Shown in pieces: positions 19,078-25,915 of a DNA stretch of 64,000 bases. How positions within the stretch are numbered: position 1 is the first letter of the stretch; each line of letters begins with the position of its first letter. Below the pieces are notes generated by a model that saw only the letters and a program-made list of their open reading frames with translations, was not told where the DNA came from and did not search any database. The stretch comes from an uncultured Bacteroidales bacterium (lineage in GTDB: Bacteria > Bacteroidota > Bacteroidia > Bacteroidales > Bacteroidaceae): NCBI GenBank assembly GCA_902801325.1, contig CADCHQ010000001.1, positions 331,701-395,700 on the forward strand, in the 5' to 3' direction. The translations under genes and the position numbers were made by a program.

Positions 19078-19248
19078 CTTATTTGAATCAAAAATTAAAA
19101 ATTAAAAATTAAAAATTGAATTAAAAGATAAAAACTAATCGACGCTATCGCCTATGCGACACAGCACATGCCGGCTTTATCCTCACACATTTATCTTTTA
19201 ATCTTTATCTTTTTCACTCACTTTTATCTTTATCTTTTAATTTTTATC
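19078..19248. other. Low-complexity gap between nusA and infB
   Basis: Two short simple repeats fill this gap: about four copies of the 7-mer attaaaa near 19090-19117, and repeated atctttt/atctttatc pyrimidine tracts from about 19193 to 19246. No coding frame or clear promoter is seen. Confidence 0.6.
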
Positions 19249-20526
19249 TCATCCTTCCTCTTCTTCACCGTCCTCGAACTCAGCTGCAAGGATGCGCAAT
19301 GTCTCGTCTACGGTCTCTTCTTCGAGGTCGGCCTCCTTGATAATCAGTTCGCGTGGAGCTTTCAGAACTTGTTGGGCAGTATTCAGACCTATCTTCTTCA
19401 GTTCTTCGATTACCCATGGTTCGATTTCATCGGCAAACTCGTCGAGTGCAACGTCCTCTTCCTCCGACTCGTTCAGTTCACGGAATACGTCGATGGTATA
19501 GCCTGTGAGCATGGAAGCCAACTTGATGTTAGCGCCACCCTTACCGATGGCTAGACTTACCTGGTCGGGATCGAGGAACACCTCGGCGCGATGCTCTTCC
19601 TCATGCAATTCTACACGATTGACCGTAGCAGGACTCAGTGCACGAGTGATAAAGAGTTGGGGATTGGTGGTGTAATTGAGTACGTCGATGTTCTCGCCAC
19701 GCAACTCACGCACGATCCCATGTACGCGACTACCCTTGACTCCGACACATGCACCTACGGGGTCGATGCGGTCGTCGTAGCTCTCCACTGCCACTTTAGC
19801 ACGTTCGCCAGGAATGCGAGCCACGCGGTGGATGGTGATGAGTCCATCATTGATTTCTGGCACTTCGGCCTCCATCAGACGACGAAGGAAATCGGGAGTC
19901 GTACGGCTCAGGATGATTTTGGGATTGTTATTGGCATTGTCAACGCGCAGGATGCAAGCCCTCACGGTTTCGCCCTTGCGGAAGAAGTCGCCGGGAATCT
20001 GCTCCTGTTTCGGCAACAAAAGTTCGTTGCCTTCGTCGTCAAGCAACAACAGTTCGCGCTTCCACACCTGATAGCACTCAGCTGCAATAATCTCGCCTAC
20101 GCGATCCTTGTACTGATTGTACAGGGTGTCGTGCTCCAGTTCCAGAATACGGCTGGCCAAGGTCTGGCGCAACGTAAGGATGCTGCGACGGCCGAAAGAG
20201 GCAAAGTCAACCTGCTGGCTCACTTCCTCACCCACTTCATAGTCGTCTTCAATCTTACGGGCATCCGACAGGCTGATTTCACGCTGAGGATCAGTTACCT
20301 CGCCATCCTCAACAACGGTGCGGTTGTGATAGATTTCAAAGTCACCCTTGTCTGGGTTTACAATTACGTCGTAGTTATCGTCCGACCCATAGGTCTTGGC
20401 AATAACACTGCGGAAGCATTCTTCGAGCACGCTCACCAGAGTGGCGCGGTCGATGTTCTTCGTTTCCTTAAATTCTGCGAAGGAGTCAATCAAGTTTACT
20501 CCCTCTGCTGCTTTTTTTGTAGCCAT
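19249..20526 (-). CDS. nusA: Transcription elongation/termination factor NusA (425 aa)
   Basis: The N-terminal NusA domain includes NLIDSFAEFKETKNIDRATL and IYHNRTVVEDGEVTDPQREI. The S1 domain follows, then two KH domains with IPGERAKVAVESYDDRIDPVGACVG and AIGKGGANIKLASML. The C-terminus is an acidic tail (LAAEFEDGEEEEG) with no long repeat domains. It binds RNA polymerase and modulates pausing and antitermination. It sits between rimP and infB as in most bacteria. Confidence 0.96.
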   Translation of the reverse strand: MATKKAAEGVNLIDSFAEFKETKNIDRATLVSVLEECFRSVIAKTYGSDDNYDVIVNPDKGDFEIYHNRTVVEDGEVTDPQREISLSDARKIEDDYEVGEEVSQQVDFASFGRRSILTLRQTLASRILELEHDTLYNQYKDRVGEIIAAECYQVWKRELLLLDDEGNELLLPKQEQIPGDFFRKGETVRACILRVDNANNNPKIILSRTTPDFLRRLMEAEVPEINDGLITIHRVARIPGERAKVAVESYDDRIDPVGACVGVKGSRVHGIVRELRGENIDVLNYTTNPQLFITRALSPATVNRVELHEEEHRAEVFLDPDQVSLAIGKGGANIKLASMLTGYTIDVFRELNESEEEDVALDEFADEIEPWVIEELKKIGLNTAQQVLKAPRELIIKEADLEEETVDETLRILAAEFEDGEEEEG

Positions 20527-20560
20527 CTTTATATTTATTATTTATTTATTTACCATTTAT

Positions 20561-20577
20561 CTCTCCCACAGGGAGAG
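20561..20577. repeat. Small palindrome between rimP and nusA
   Basis: ctctcccacagggagag is a perfect 7-bp stem with a 3-nt loop. It resembles the stem part of the GC-rich elements elsewhere in the window, without their downstream G-rich tail. Confidence 0.5.
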
Positions 20578-20590
20578 TCAGATAGGGACT

Positions 20591-21058
20591 TTACTTCACC
20601 TTGATAAGGTACTTGGTGTACGCAATTTCGTCGTAAGTGAAGTTAATGTTGACAAGTTCCTTTCGTGCGCGCTTAGCGCCTTCAGGCTTAACTTTCTGTT
20701 CCACTTCCATTGTGAAACCTTCGTCGTTCACTTCCACGAGTATGCCTTGATACTTGTGTCCGTCGCGAGTTTGCGTTTCTACGGGTTCGCCAATGTGTAT
20801 TTCCCACTGACGGCGTACGCGGAAGGGTTGTCCCAGACCTGCACTGCCCACTTCCAGTTCGAAGTCTTCCTCGTCGCGGTTCAGTCGGCCCTCGATGAAA
20901 CGGCTCAGTTCGGCACAGTCTTCAATCCATACGCCTTCGGCATGGTCGATGGTCACCACAATGCAGTTGTCGGCACTCACGGTCGCGTCAACCAGGAAGT
21001 AGTCTTTGTCCTGAAGCCACTCGTTAACCACACTCTCTACAAGTTTCTTGTCTATCAT
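20591..21058 (-). CDS. rimP: Ribosome maturation factor RimP (155 aa)
   Basis: It assists 30S maturation. Recognised by VDATVSADNCIVVTIDHAEG, the CAELSRFIEG motif (normally C..LSR.I), and FELEVGSAGLGQPFRVRRQW, the family's most conserved block (usual form LEVSSPGLxRPL). The serine-proline of that block is replaced by GSAG, as is common in Bacteroidota. It is the first gene of the rimP-nusA-infB operon, with a canonical promoter 60-90 bp upstream. Confidence 0.93.
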   Translation of the reverse strand: MIDKKLVESVVNEWLQDKDYFLVDATVSADNCIVVTIDHAEGVWIEDCAELSRFIEGRLNRDEEDFELEVGSAGLGQPFRVRRQWEIHIGEPVETQTRDGHKYQGILVEVNDEGFTMEVEQKVKPEGAKRARKELVNINFTYDEIAYTKYLIKVK

Positions 21059-21120
21059 TTCTCTTGTTTTAATTTAACGAAGAGTGAGGAACCTCTCTGG
21101 CTCCTCACTTTCAACGGGTG

Positions 21121-21152
21121 CAAAGGTAGTATAAATAATGGAAATATGCAAA
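21121..21152 (-). promoter_or_regulatory. Canonical Bacteroidota promoter for rimP-nusA-infB
   Basis: On the minus strand TTTG (-33) is followed after 20 bp by TACCTTTG (-7), matching the Bacteroidota vegetative consensus exactly. The leader to the rimP ATG would be about 55-60 nt. Confidence 0.8.
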
Positions 21153-21200
21153 TTTTGGAGCGTCGAATTTAGATACGTCCTCATTTCTTATCTTTTTTGT

Positions 21201-21231
21201 TTTGTCTTATGCAATAAACCGCGTAACTTTG
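21201..21231 (+). promoter_or_regulatory. Canonical promoter for the small lipoprotein gene
   Basis: TTTG is followed after 19 bp by TAACTTTG. It is divergent from the rimP promoter, with about 50 bp between the two -33 elements. The leader is about 30 nt. Confidence 0.8.
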
Positions 21232-21265
21232 TGCTTATATATATGCAAGTCTTAAAAAATAGAAT

Positions 21266-21703
21266 ATGAAAAAACTGGTGGTTTTGATGCTTTCCGTTAT
21301 TATGCTGGCATCGTGCAGTGACATGCCAGATGGCGCGTGGGACCCTTTCAAATGGGATAAGAAGGAATATAAGAATGTTAGTGCCGAAGGCGCTACATTG
21401 GTGTCGACATTAAAGAACTACGGAACCTGCTGGCTTGAGGGTACCACGATGGACAGCATTTGCTATCATGGGGGAAGTATACACCATACAGAGGAGGACG
21501 ATTCTACTTATTATGACCATCCCGACGGCACGCGACACTACATGTGCAAGAATCCGCGTCTGGATGTGAAGATAGAAGGCAAGAAGGTAACGATGGTGGT
21601 AGCTCCGAATCCCGACCCTGTTCCACACACATTCTATGTCGAATTAAGTTATATGGATTGCTTTGGTCCTGGCATTAAGATAGAACAAAAAGCTAGAAAG
21701 TAG
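21266..21703 (+). CDS. Small secreted lipoprotein, unknown function (145 aa)
   Basis: The N-terminus MKKLVVLMLSVIMLASCSD is a lipoprotein signal peptide with a LASC lipobox (Cys17). After the Cys come SDMPDGAWDPFKW, and a tail with MVVAPNPDPVPHTFYVELSY suggesting an Ig-like or beta-rich fold. I do not recognise the family. It is a lone plus-strand gene with its own strong promoter in a minus-strand region, followed by a 220-bp periodic repeat array. Confidence 0.8.
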   Translation: MKKLVVLMLSVIMLASCSDMPDGAWDPFKWDKKEYKNVSAEGATLVSTLKNYGTCWLEGTTMDSICYHGGSIHHTEEDDSTYYDHPDGTRHYMCKNPRLDVKIEGKKVTMVVAPNPDPVPHTFYVELSYMDCFGPGIKIEQKARK

Positions 21704-21715
21704 TTGGTTAAATAA

Positions 21716-21935
21716 CGAGCTTAGGTTCGAAGTGCATCGAACCTATATTCGATGTGCATCGTGCCTATGTTCGAAGTGCATCGAACCTATATTCGAGGCT
21801 CATAAGACTTAAGTCCGATTTCCGAAGACATTAGGCCTTCCGTCCGAGGGCCTGAGAGATTAATACAGAAGACCTAAGAGATTCCACCGGAACCCCTAAT
21901 GCTTGAAATGGCAAAGCCTGCGAGCCCGAAAGGTC
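21716..21935. repeat. 22-bp periodic array, ten units (best-developed copy)
   Basis: Ten consecutive 22-bp units begin at 21716, 21738, 21760 and so on to 21914. The first four are clear, for example cgaacctatattcgatg and cgtgcctatgttcgaag, and each continues into tgcat or ctcat. The last six are degenerate but keep a CTTA/CCTA/CCTG core at unit positions 5-8 (acttaag, cattagg, cctgaga, cctaaga, cctaatg, cctgcga). In the conserved units TCGA recurs about every 10-12 bp, one helical turn. The array fills the gap between the convergent lipoprotein and micro-ORF genes. Confidence 0.85.
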
Positions 21936-21943
21936 AAGTAATA

Positions 21944-22075
21944 TTACGGTTGTGCGGGGACGGGCATGCTCCAATACAGGAACAATCCTACCATAAGCAT
22001 AACCATGATGGCTAAGGCGGCAATACCGAGGAGAAAGCCTCGATTGGCATTACGAATGTTACGACGGCGGTGCAT
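21944..22075 (-). CDS. Small single-pass membrane protein (43 aa)
   Basis: An ATG at 22075 opens a 43-codon frame: a basic start MHRRRNIRNANRG, a hydrophobic helix FLLGIAALAIMVMLMVGLFL, then YWSMPVPAQP and TAA. The positive-inside charge pattern and a clean helix support a real membrane microprotein. It lies upstream of the rimP promoter region in the reverse sense and downstream of the S41 protease gene's direction of reading only by way of the gap at 22076-22157, so it is probably not in that operon. I recognise no family. Confidence 0.55.
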   Translation of the reverse strand: MHRRRNIRNANRGFLLGIAALAIMVMLMVGLFLYWSMPVPAQP

Positions 22076-22103
22076 TTCTTAAATTGAAGATTGAAGATTG
22101 AAA

Positions 22104-22153
22104 ACTAACCCGTTAAACGATAAACATTAAACGTTAAACATTAAACGTTAAAC
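22104..22153. repeat. Short tandem repeats upstream of the micro-ORF
   Basis: Alternating 7-mers attaaac and gttaaac (cgttaaac, gataaac, attaaac, gttaaac and so on) cover about 45 bp between the S41 protease stop and the micro-ORF. Next to them lies a doubled ttgaaga motif at 22083-22099. No promoter consensus is visible. Confidence 0.6.
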
Positions 22154-22157
22154 TTTA

Positions 22158-23813
22158 TCAAGGCTTAAGTATTTTACGATAGCGTTCTTCGTCGCGGAGG
22201 AGTTCGACTGCTTGGTCAAAGACCTTATCGTTGCGAAGCAGGTGCTGAGTGCGACCTCGCTGATAGTAATAACGGCTGACGATTTCATCCTCGACATAAG
22301 GACGGATGAGGTCGCGTTGGCGCAGAAGTTCACCTTCGAGATCAGGACGCAGACGTGCTTCCAAACTGTCGAAAGCGGCTTCTGCCCCTTCATAGCACCC
22401 TTCAAGTCGTGCTGCCTCGCGCAGGACCTTCATCACCTCATCAGTACGACGATGGCTCTCGAACTTACTCTCTGCCATGTGTCTGACAAAGTTGTCATAA
22501 TCCTCATCGGAAAGGACAAATTCATCGGCAGGCGCAATGGTGGGATGTTCGTGGCGGTATTGGGTAACATAGGCCATCATCTCATCGCTCTGCATCGCGT
22601 CATAGACGAGTGACGAAAGACTGTCTTGCTGGCTTTCAACATCGGGTTTAATGCCGCCTCCGTCACGAACGGGACGCCCACCTCGTGTGTAAAAGACATT
22701 CGTGAGGGAGTCGGGAACAGTGCCAACACGCCCATCGGCAGTTAGGTGCCGATAGTCGTAGGCCTGAATGCAACGACCCGATGGAATGTAGTATCGCGAT
22801 ACGGTGAGTTTGAGATTACCGCGATCGGGAACCTCATGTATGGCTTGAACGAGTCCCTTGCCATAGGTGCGAGTGCCCATAATAACAGCACGGTCCATGT
22901 CTTGAAGGCTTCCGCTCAGAATCTCTGCGGCTGAGGCAGAACTGCCGTTGACGAGGACGACGATGGGCGTAATGGTATCGAGCGGTTCGCTTGTGGTAAA
23001 GTATTCACGGTTGGAGGAAGCCAGTTTGCCTTTGGTATATACAACTTTCTGGCCCTTTTGAACGAAGAGGTTCACGATATTGACTGCCTCATCGATGGCA
23101 CCCCCGGGATTGTCGCGAAGGTCAAGTACAAGTCGGTGCATACCTTGGGAACGCAGGTCGGTAAAGGCGTGACGCACAATCTGTGTGGAGCCTGTGGTGA
23201 AGTTGGCCAGGTATATGTACCCAATGCTGTCTGCAACCATACCGTAGTAAGGAATGGTAGGAGTTTGAATGGTCTTACGGGTTATGCGGAACGTGAGAGG
23301 GCTTGATTTGCCCATGCGCTTTACGCGTAACTGCAAGCTGGTTCCTGGCTCGCCGCGAAGCATAGTGCTGACTTCATCTGTAGGCTTTTTCAACACGTCC
23401 ACTTCATCGATGCTCAGGATGATGTCGCCTGCTTCCACGCCAGCCAACTGGGCAGGGCTGCCTTCATAAGGCTCGATTATCATGGCGCGTTCCTCTTTCT
23501 GATTGTAACGAATAATGCTACCAATGCCGGCATACTTACCAGTGGCCATCTGGCGCAATTCATCGTCATCTTCAGGATAATATTGTGTGAAGGGATCGAC
23601 ATGGGAAAGCATCGACTTAATGGCCCAATGTATGGTGGTATCGGCCGAGAGCGTGTCGACATAATAAAGGTCGAGTCGGCGATATATGTCATCGAATAGT
23701 TCCAGATGACGACTAATTTCGGCGTTATGACTCTCTGACTTCTGAGAGAAGACAGGTGAGAAGTGAGAGGCGAGGGGTGAGAGAATAAGTAAGGTAAGTA
23801 AGAAACGCTTCAC
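22158..23813 (-). CDS. C-terminal processing peptidase, S41 family (551 aa)
   Basis: A periplasmic serine protease of the Prc/CtpA type. A signal peptide (MKRFLLTLLILSPLASHFSPVFSQ) is followed by a helical N-terminal region, a PDZ domain near residues 90-175 (GIGSIIRYNQKEERAMI, AGVEAGDIILSIDEVDV), then the catalytic core: DLRDNPGGAIDEAV near 231, NGSSASAAE at 289-297 with the nucleophilic Ser, and TYGKG with Lys319 as the general base. The C-terminal 150 residues are a helical domain typical of Bacteroidota members. Likely roles are trimming or degrading envelope proteins. It ends 13 nt upstream of the PfkB kinase gene's stop side, so the two are co-transcribed from the kinase promoter. Confidence 0.93.
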   Translation of the reverse strand: MKRFLLTLLILSPLASHFSPVFSQKSESHNAEISRHLELFDDIYRRLDLYYVDTLSADTTIHWAIKSMLSHVDPFTQYYPEDDDELRQMATGKYAGIGSIIRYNQKEERAMIIEPYEGSPAQLAGVEAGDIILSIDEVDVLKKPTDEVSTMLRGEPGTSLQLRVKRMGKSSPLTFRITRKTIQTPTIPYYGMVADSIGYIYLANFTTGSTQIVRHAFTDLRSQGMHRLVLDLRDNPGGAIDEAVNIVNLFVQKGQKVVYTKGKLASSNREYFTTSEPLDTITPIVVLVNGSSASAAEILSGSLQDMDRAVIMGTRTYGKGLVQAIHEVPDRGNLKLTVSRYYIPSGRCIQAYDYRHLTADGRVGTVPDSLTNVFYTRGGRPVRDGGGIKPDVESQQDSLSSLVYDAMQSDEMMAYVTQYRHEHPTIAPADEFVLSDEDYDNFVRHMAESKFESHRRTDEVMKVLREAARLEGCYEGAEAAFDSLEARLRPDLEGELLRQRDLIRPYVEDEIVSRYYYQRGRTQHLLRNDKVFDQAVELLRDEERYRKILKP

Positions 23814-23826
23814 GACAAATCTTGTT

Positions 23827-24816
23827 TTAGTTTTTACTTAGAATGGCTTTCGCCTCTTGTCGGATTCTATCCCAAACGGAGTCGGACAAGCGGGTGCCTA
23901 TAACTTGGATGATGTTTTGCGACAAGAGGGTTCCCATATGCAGGCAATTTTCGAGTGACGCACCGTGTGAATAGGCATAAAGGAAACCGCCGGCGAAGAA
24001 GTCGCCTGCTGCAGTCGTATCTACAACATCGACGCGTTGACCGGGTACGAAAGCTTCTATGCCGTCTTGCATGGCTGAGGCTCCACGCTTACCCAATTTC
24101 ACTACAGCTACCCGAGCCATCGAGGCTATCTCATGGAGCGCCTCTTCAGGTGCTTTTCCTTCGGTGAAAGCGGCACTTTCTTCCTCGTTGGCAAAGACAA
24201 TATCGATGTATTCCGTAACTAAATTGCGAAGCAACTCGAGATTATCAGTAACCACATTGTAACTGGCTAGGTCGATGCTTGTCTGCAATCCCAATTGCTT
24301 GGCAGTGCGACAGACTTTACGGATAAGGTCGTGATTCTGCACCAGATAGCCTTCGATGTGGATAATCTGGTACCCTTCGAATAGTTGAGGTGTGATATCG
24401 TCTGCCGACAATTGGGCGGCTACACCCAGATGGGTGGCAAAGGTTCGTTCGGCATCTGGTGTGATGAACGTATTGGCTACACCGCTCAAACCTTGACGCG
24501 TGATAAGGCGGGCATCGATGCCTGTTGCTTGGCAGTTGTCACAGAAGAAACATCCTGTTTCGTCATCGGACACACATCCAATGAACCCCGGATGGGCTCC
24601 CAAGTTGGCCAATGCAAGCATGGCATTGCCTGCACTACCTCCAGTGGCACGGGTTGGAGCGAGTTCCTTCATTCGCAAGGAAAGTTGCATTAGAGTTTTG
24701 TCATCGATAAGCTGCATCCCACCTTTGGGCAGTCCCAAGTCTGAGAGCTGGGAATCGCTGTCGAGGCGAACTAAAACATCGACCAAGGCATTGCCTATAC
24801 CAATAATTCTGTCCAT
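23827..24816 (-). CDS. PfkB-family carbohydrate/nucleoside kinase (329 aa)
   Basis: A ribokinase-type fold with GGSAGNAMLALA (residues 59-70) and the C-terminal signature DTTAAGDFFAGGFLYAY, in which Asp272 is the catalytic base. It resembles adenosine kinase-like members, but sequence alone does not separate adenosine, ribose or fructose-type substrates. It is the first gene of a two-gene unit with the S41 protease. A TAnnTTTG box is 18 bp before the ATG, giving a short leader. Confidence 0.88.
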   Translation of the reverse strand: MDRIIGIGNALVDVLVRLDSDSQLSDLGLPKGGMQLIDDKTLMQLSLRMKELAPTRATGGSAGNAMLALANLGAHPGFIGCVSDDETGCFFCDNCQATGIDARLITRQGLSGVANTFITPDAERTFATHLGVAAQLSADDITPQLFEGYQIIHIEGYLVQNHDLIRKVCRTAKQLGLQTSIDLASYNVVTDNLELLRNLVTEYIDIVFANEEESAAFTEGKAPEEALHEIASMARVAVVKLGKRGASAMQDGIEAFVPGQRVDVVDTTAAGDFFAGGFLYAYSHGASLENCLHMGTLLSQNIIQVIGTRLSDSVWDRIRQEAKAILSKN

Positions 24817-24833
24817 AGAAACTTAATTTGCTG

Positions 24834-24841
24834 CAAAAATA
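24834..24841 (-). promoter_or_regulatory. -7 box (TATTTTTG) for the PfkB kinase gene
   Basis: The minus strand reads TATTTTTG, matching TAnnTTTG, about 18 nt from the ATG. The -33 region is a T-rich run without a distinct TTTG, so support is moderate. Confidence 0.5.
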
Positions 24842-24906
24842 CAATATTTTTTCGCTTTCTCGTACATTTTTTATTCTTTAATTTTTTTAAATTTAATTTT
24901 TTGTTG

Positions 24907-24914
24907 TACCTTTG
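24907..24914 (+). promoter_or_regulatory. -7 box (TACCTTTG) for the tRNA-Asn pair
   Basis: TACCTTTG lies 35 bp before the first tRNA-Asn, after a strongly A/T-rich stretch. The usual TTTG at -33 is replaced by T-runs. Its position fits a primary tRNA transcript with a short leader. Confidence 0.6.
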
Positions 24915-24949
24915 CATTCGCATTTGCGAAAACTCTCTGTGGAGAGCCT

Positions 24950-25023
24950 GCTTCAGTAGCTCAGTTGGTTAGAGCACCTGACTGTTAATCAGGGGGTCGT
25001 TGGTTCAAGCCCATCCTGAAGCG
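24950..25023 (+). tRNA. tRNA-Asn (GTT)
   Basis: The cloverleaf is readable: acceptor gcttcag/ctgaagc, D arm gctc...gagc, anticodon stem cctga/tcagg with loop ctgttaa (anticodon GTT), and the T arm with gttcaagc. The CCA end is not encoded. It is 74 nt and identical to the second copy. Confidence 0.95.
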
Positions 25024-25051
25024 CGTAATAGTTTTAAGGGTTAATATAATT

Positions 25052-25125
25052 GCTTCAGTAGCTCAGTTGGTTAGAGCACCTGACTGTTAATCAGGGGGTC
25101 GTTGGTTCAAGCCCATCCTGAAGCG
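25052..25125 (+). tRNA. tRNA-Asn (GTT), second identical copy
   Basis: Same 74-nt sequence as the first copy, 28 bp downstream, with anticodon GTT and no encoded CCA. The short spacer has no promoter-like box, so both are probably cut from one transcript ended by the hairpin that follows. Confidence 0.95.
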
Positions 25126-25129
25126 CAGA

Positions 25130-25157
25130 AAACCTTAGTCGTGAGACTGAGGTTTTT
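25130..25157 (+). terminator. Rho-independent terminator after the tRNA-Asn pair
   Basis: aaccttagtc pairs with gactgaggtt around a gtga loop and is followed directly by a run of Ts on the plus strand. Confidence 0.85.
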
Positions 25158-25206
25158 TGATTTATATAGGGTTTACCTCTTTTATATTACGCGCACGCGT
25201 AAGAAA

Positions 25207-25240
25207 AATCGCCTGCCTCGGCAATCCGAAGCAGGCGATT
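25207..25240 (-). terminator. Terminator of the giant surface-protein gene
   Basis: aatcgcctgc and gcaggcgatt form a perfect 10-bp stem with a further ccgaa/ctcgg inner stem. On the minus strand the hairpin is followed by tttttctt, a U-tract placed 25 bp after the stop of the minus-strand reading frame. Confidence 0.85.
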
Positions 25241-25264
25241 CGTTATTTATGACTTTTAGGTTTA

Positions 25265-25915
25265 TTACTTAATGAAAACCTTTTTGCCATTGACAATGTA
25301 AATACCACCCTTCATGGCTTCGCTTACACGACGGCCAGTGAGGTCGTAAATAACAGCATTCTCAAGGTTAGCATCAACGCCCTTGATACCAACACCACCA
25401 GGATGGAAGTATTCCTCCAGAGCAGCCAGTGCCTCGGTGGGATCGAAGTCTGCAGCCTCAACCATGTAGTAGAGGTTACCTGGGTCAGCTGTCATCCATG
25501 TGTTGATGACGTATCCGTAAGGATCGTTACCATTCGTGTTGAAACCATAGTTGGTTCCGTCAACTGTGAAGTAAGCGAGGAAGTACGGATCGGTCTTAGC
25601 CTCCAGGATGATAGCATCATCGGTTCCATGAGTAGGTTCGTCAGCCAAAGGACCACGAGCGCCTTCGGGCGATGCGGAGACATCAAACGTCATGAACTTG
25701 CCATCAGCAATGCTATAGAGGTAATAGTGATCCTCATAGTTGATGATAGCGAACTGACCAGCCTCTGCACCATTGAGTGAACCGTGAGCCGTCGAAGCTA
25801 CATAACCGTCCTTCGTGAGCAGAGCACCACGATCGCAACGGATGGTGTAAGCCTTCTCATTGCTCAGGTCGTCCAGTGAGTGAACAACACCCTCCTTGAA
25901 GGTACGCGTAGTCAT
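25265..25915 (-). CDS. C-terminal fragment of a frameshifted giant surface protein (216 aa)
   Basis: This frame carries the end of the protein begun at 31018. LDDLSNEKAYTIRCDRGALL, then FAIINYEDHYYLYSIADGKF and AADFDPTEALAALEEYF repeat a module found near residues 170-310 of the first fragment (DLSNNKCYIVYNKRA, FAIITFEDNYYIYSV, ADFDPFEALAVL). The end IYDLTGRRVSEAMKGGIYIVNGKKVFIK-like tail (G-G-I-Y-I-V-N-G-K-K-V) is the sorting/anchoring tail common in Bacteroidota surface proteins. The apparent start is inside the overlap with the next fragment, and the only open window for a join is right at this point. It is best read as the 3' end of one gene, displaced by a +1 shift. Confidence 0.7.
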   Translation of the reverse strand: MTTRTFKEGVVHSLDDLSNEKAYTIRCDRGALLTKDGYVASTAHGSLNGAEAGQFAIINYEDHYYLYSIADGKFMTFDVSASPEGARGPLADEPTHGTDDAIILEAKTDPYFLAYFTVDGTNYGFNTNGNDPYGYVINTWMTADPGNLYYMVEAADFDPTEALAALEEYFHPGGVGIKGVDANLENAVIYDLTGRRVSEAMKGGIYIVNGKKVFIK

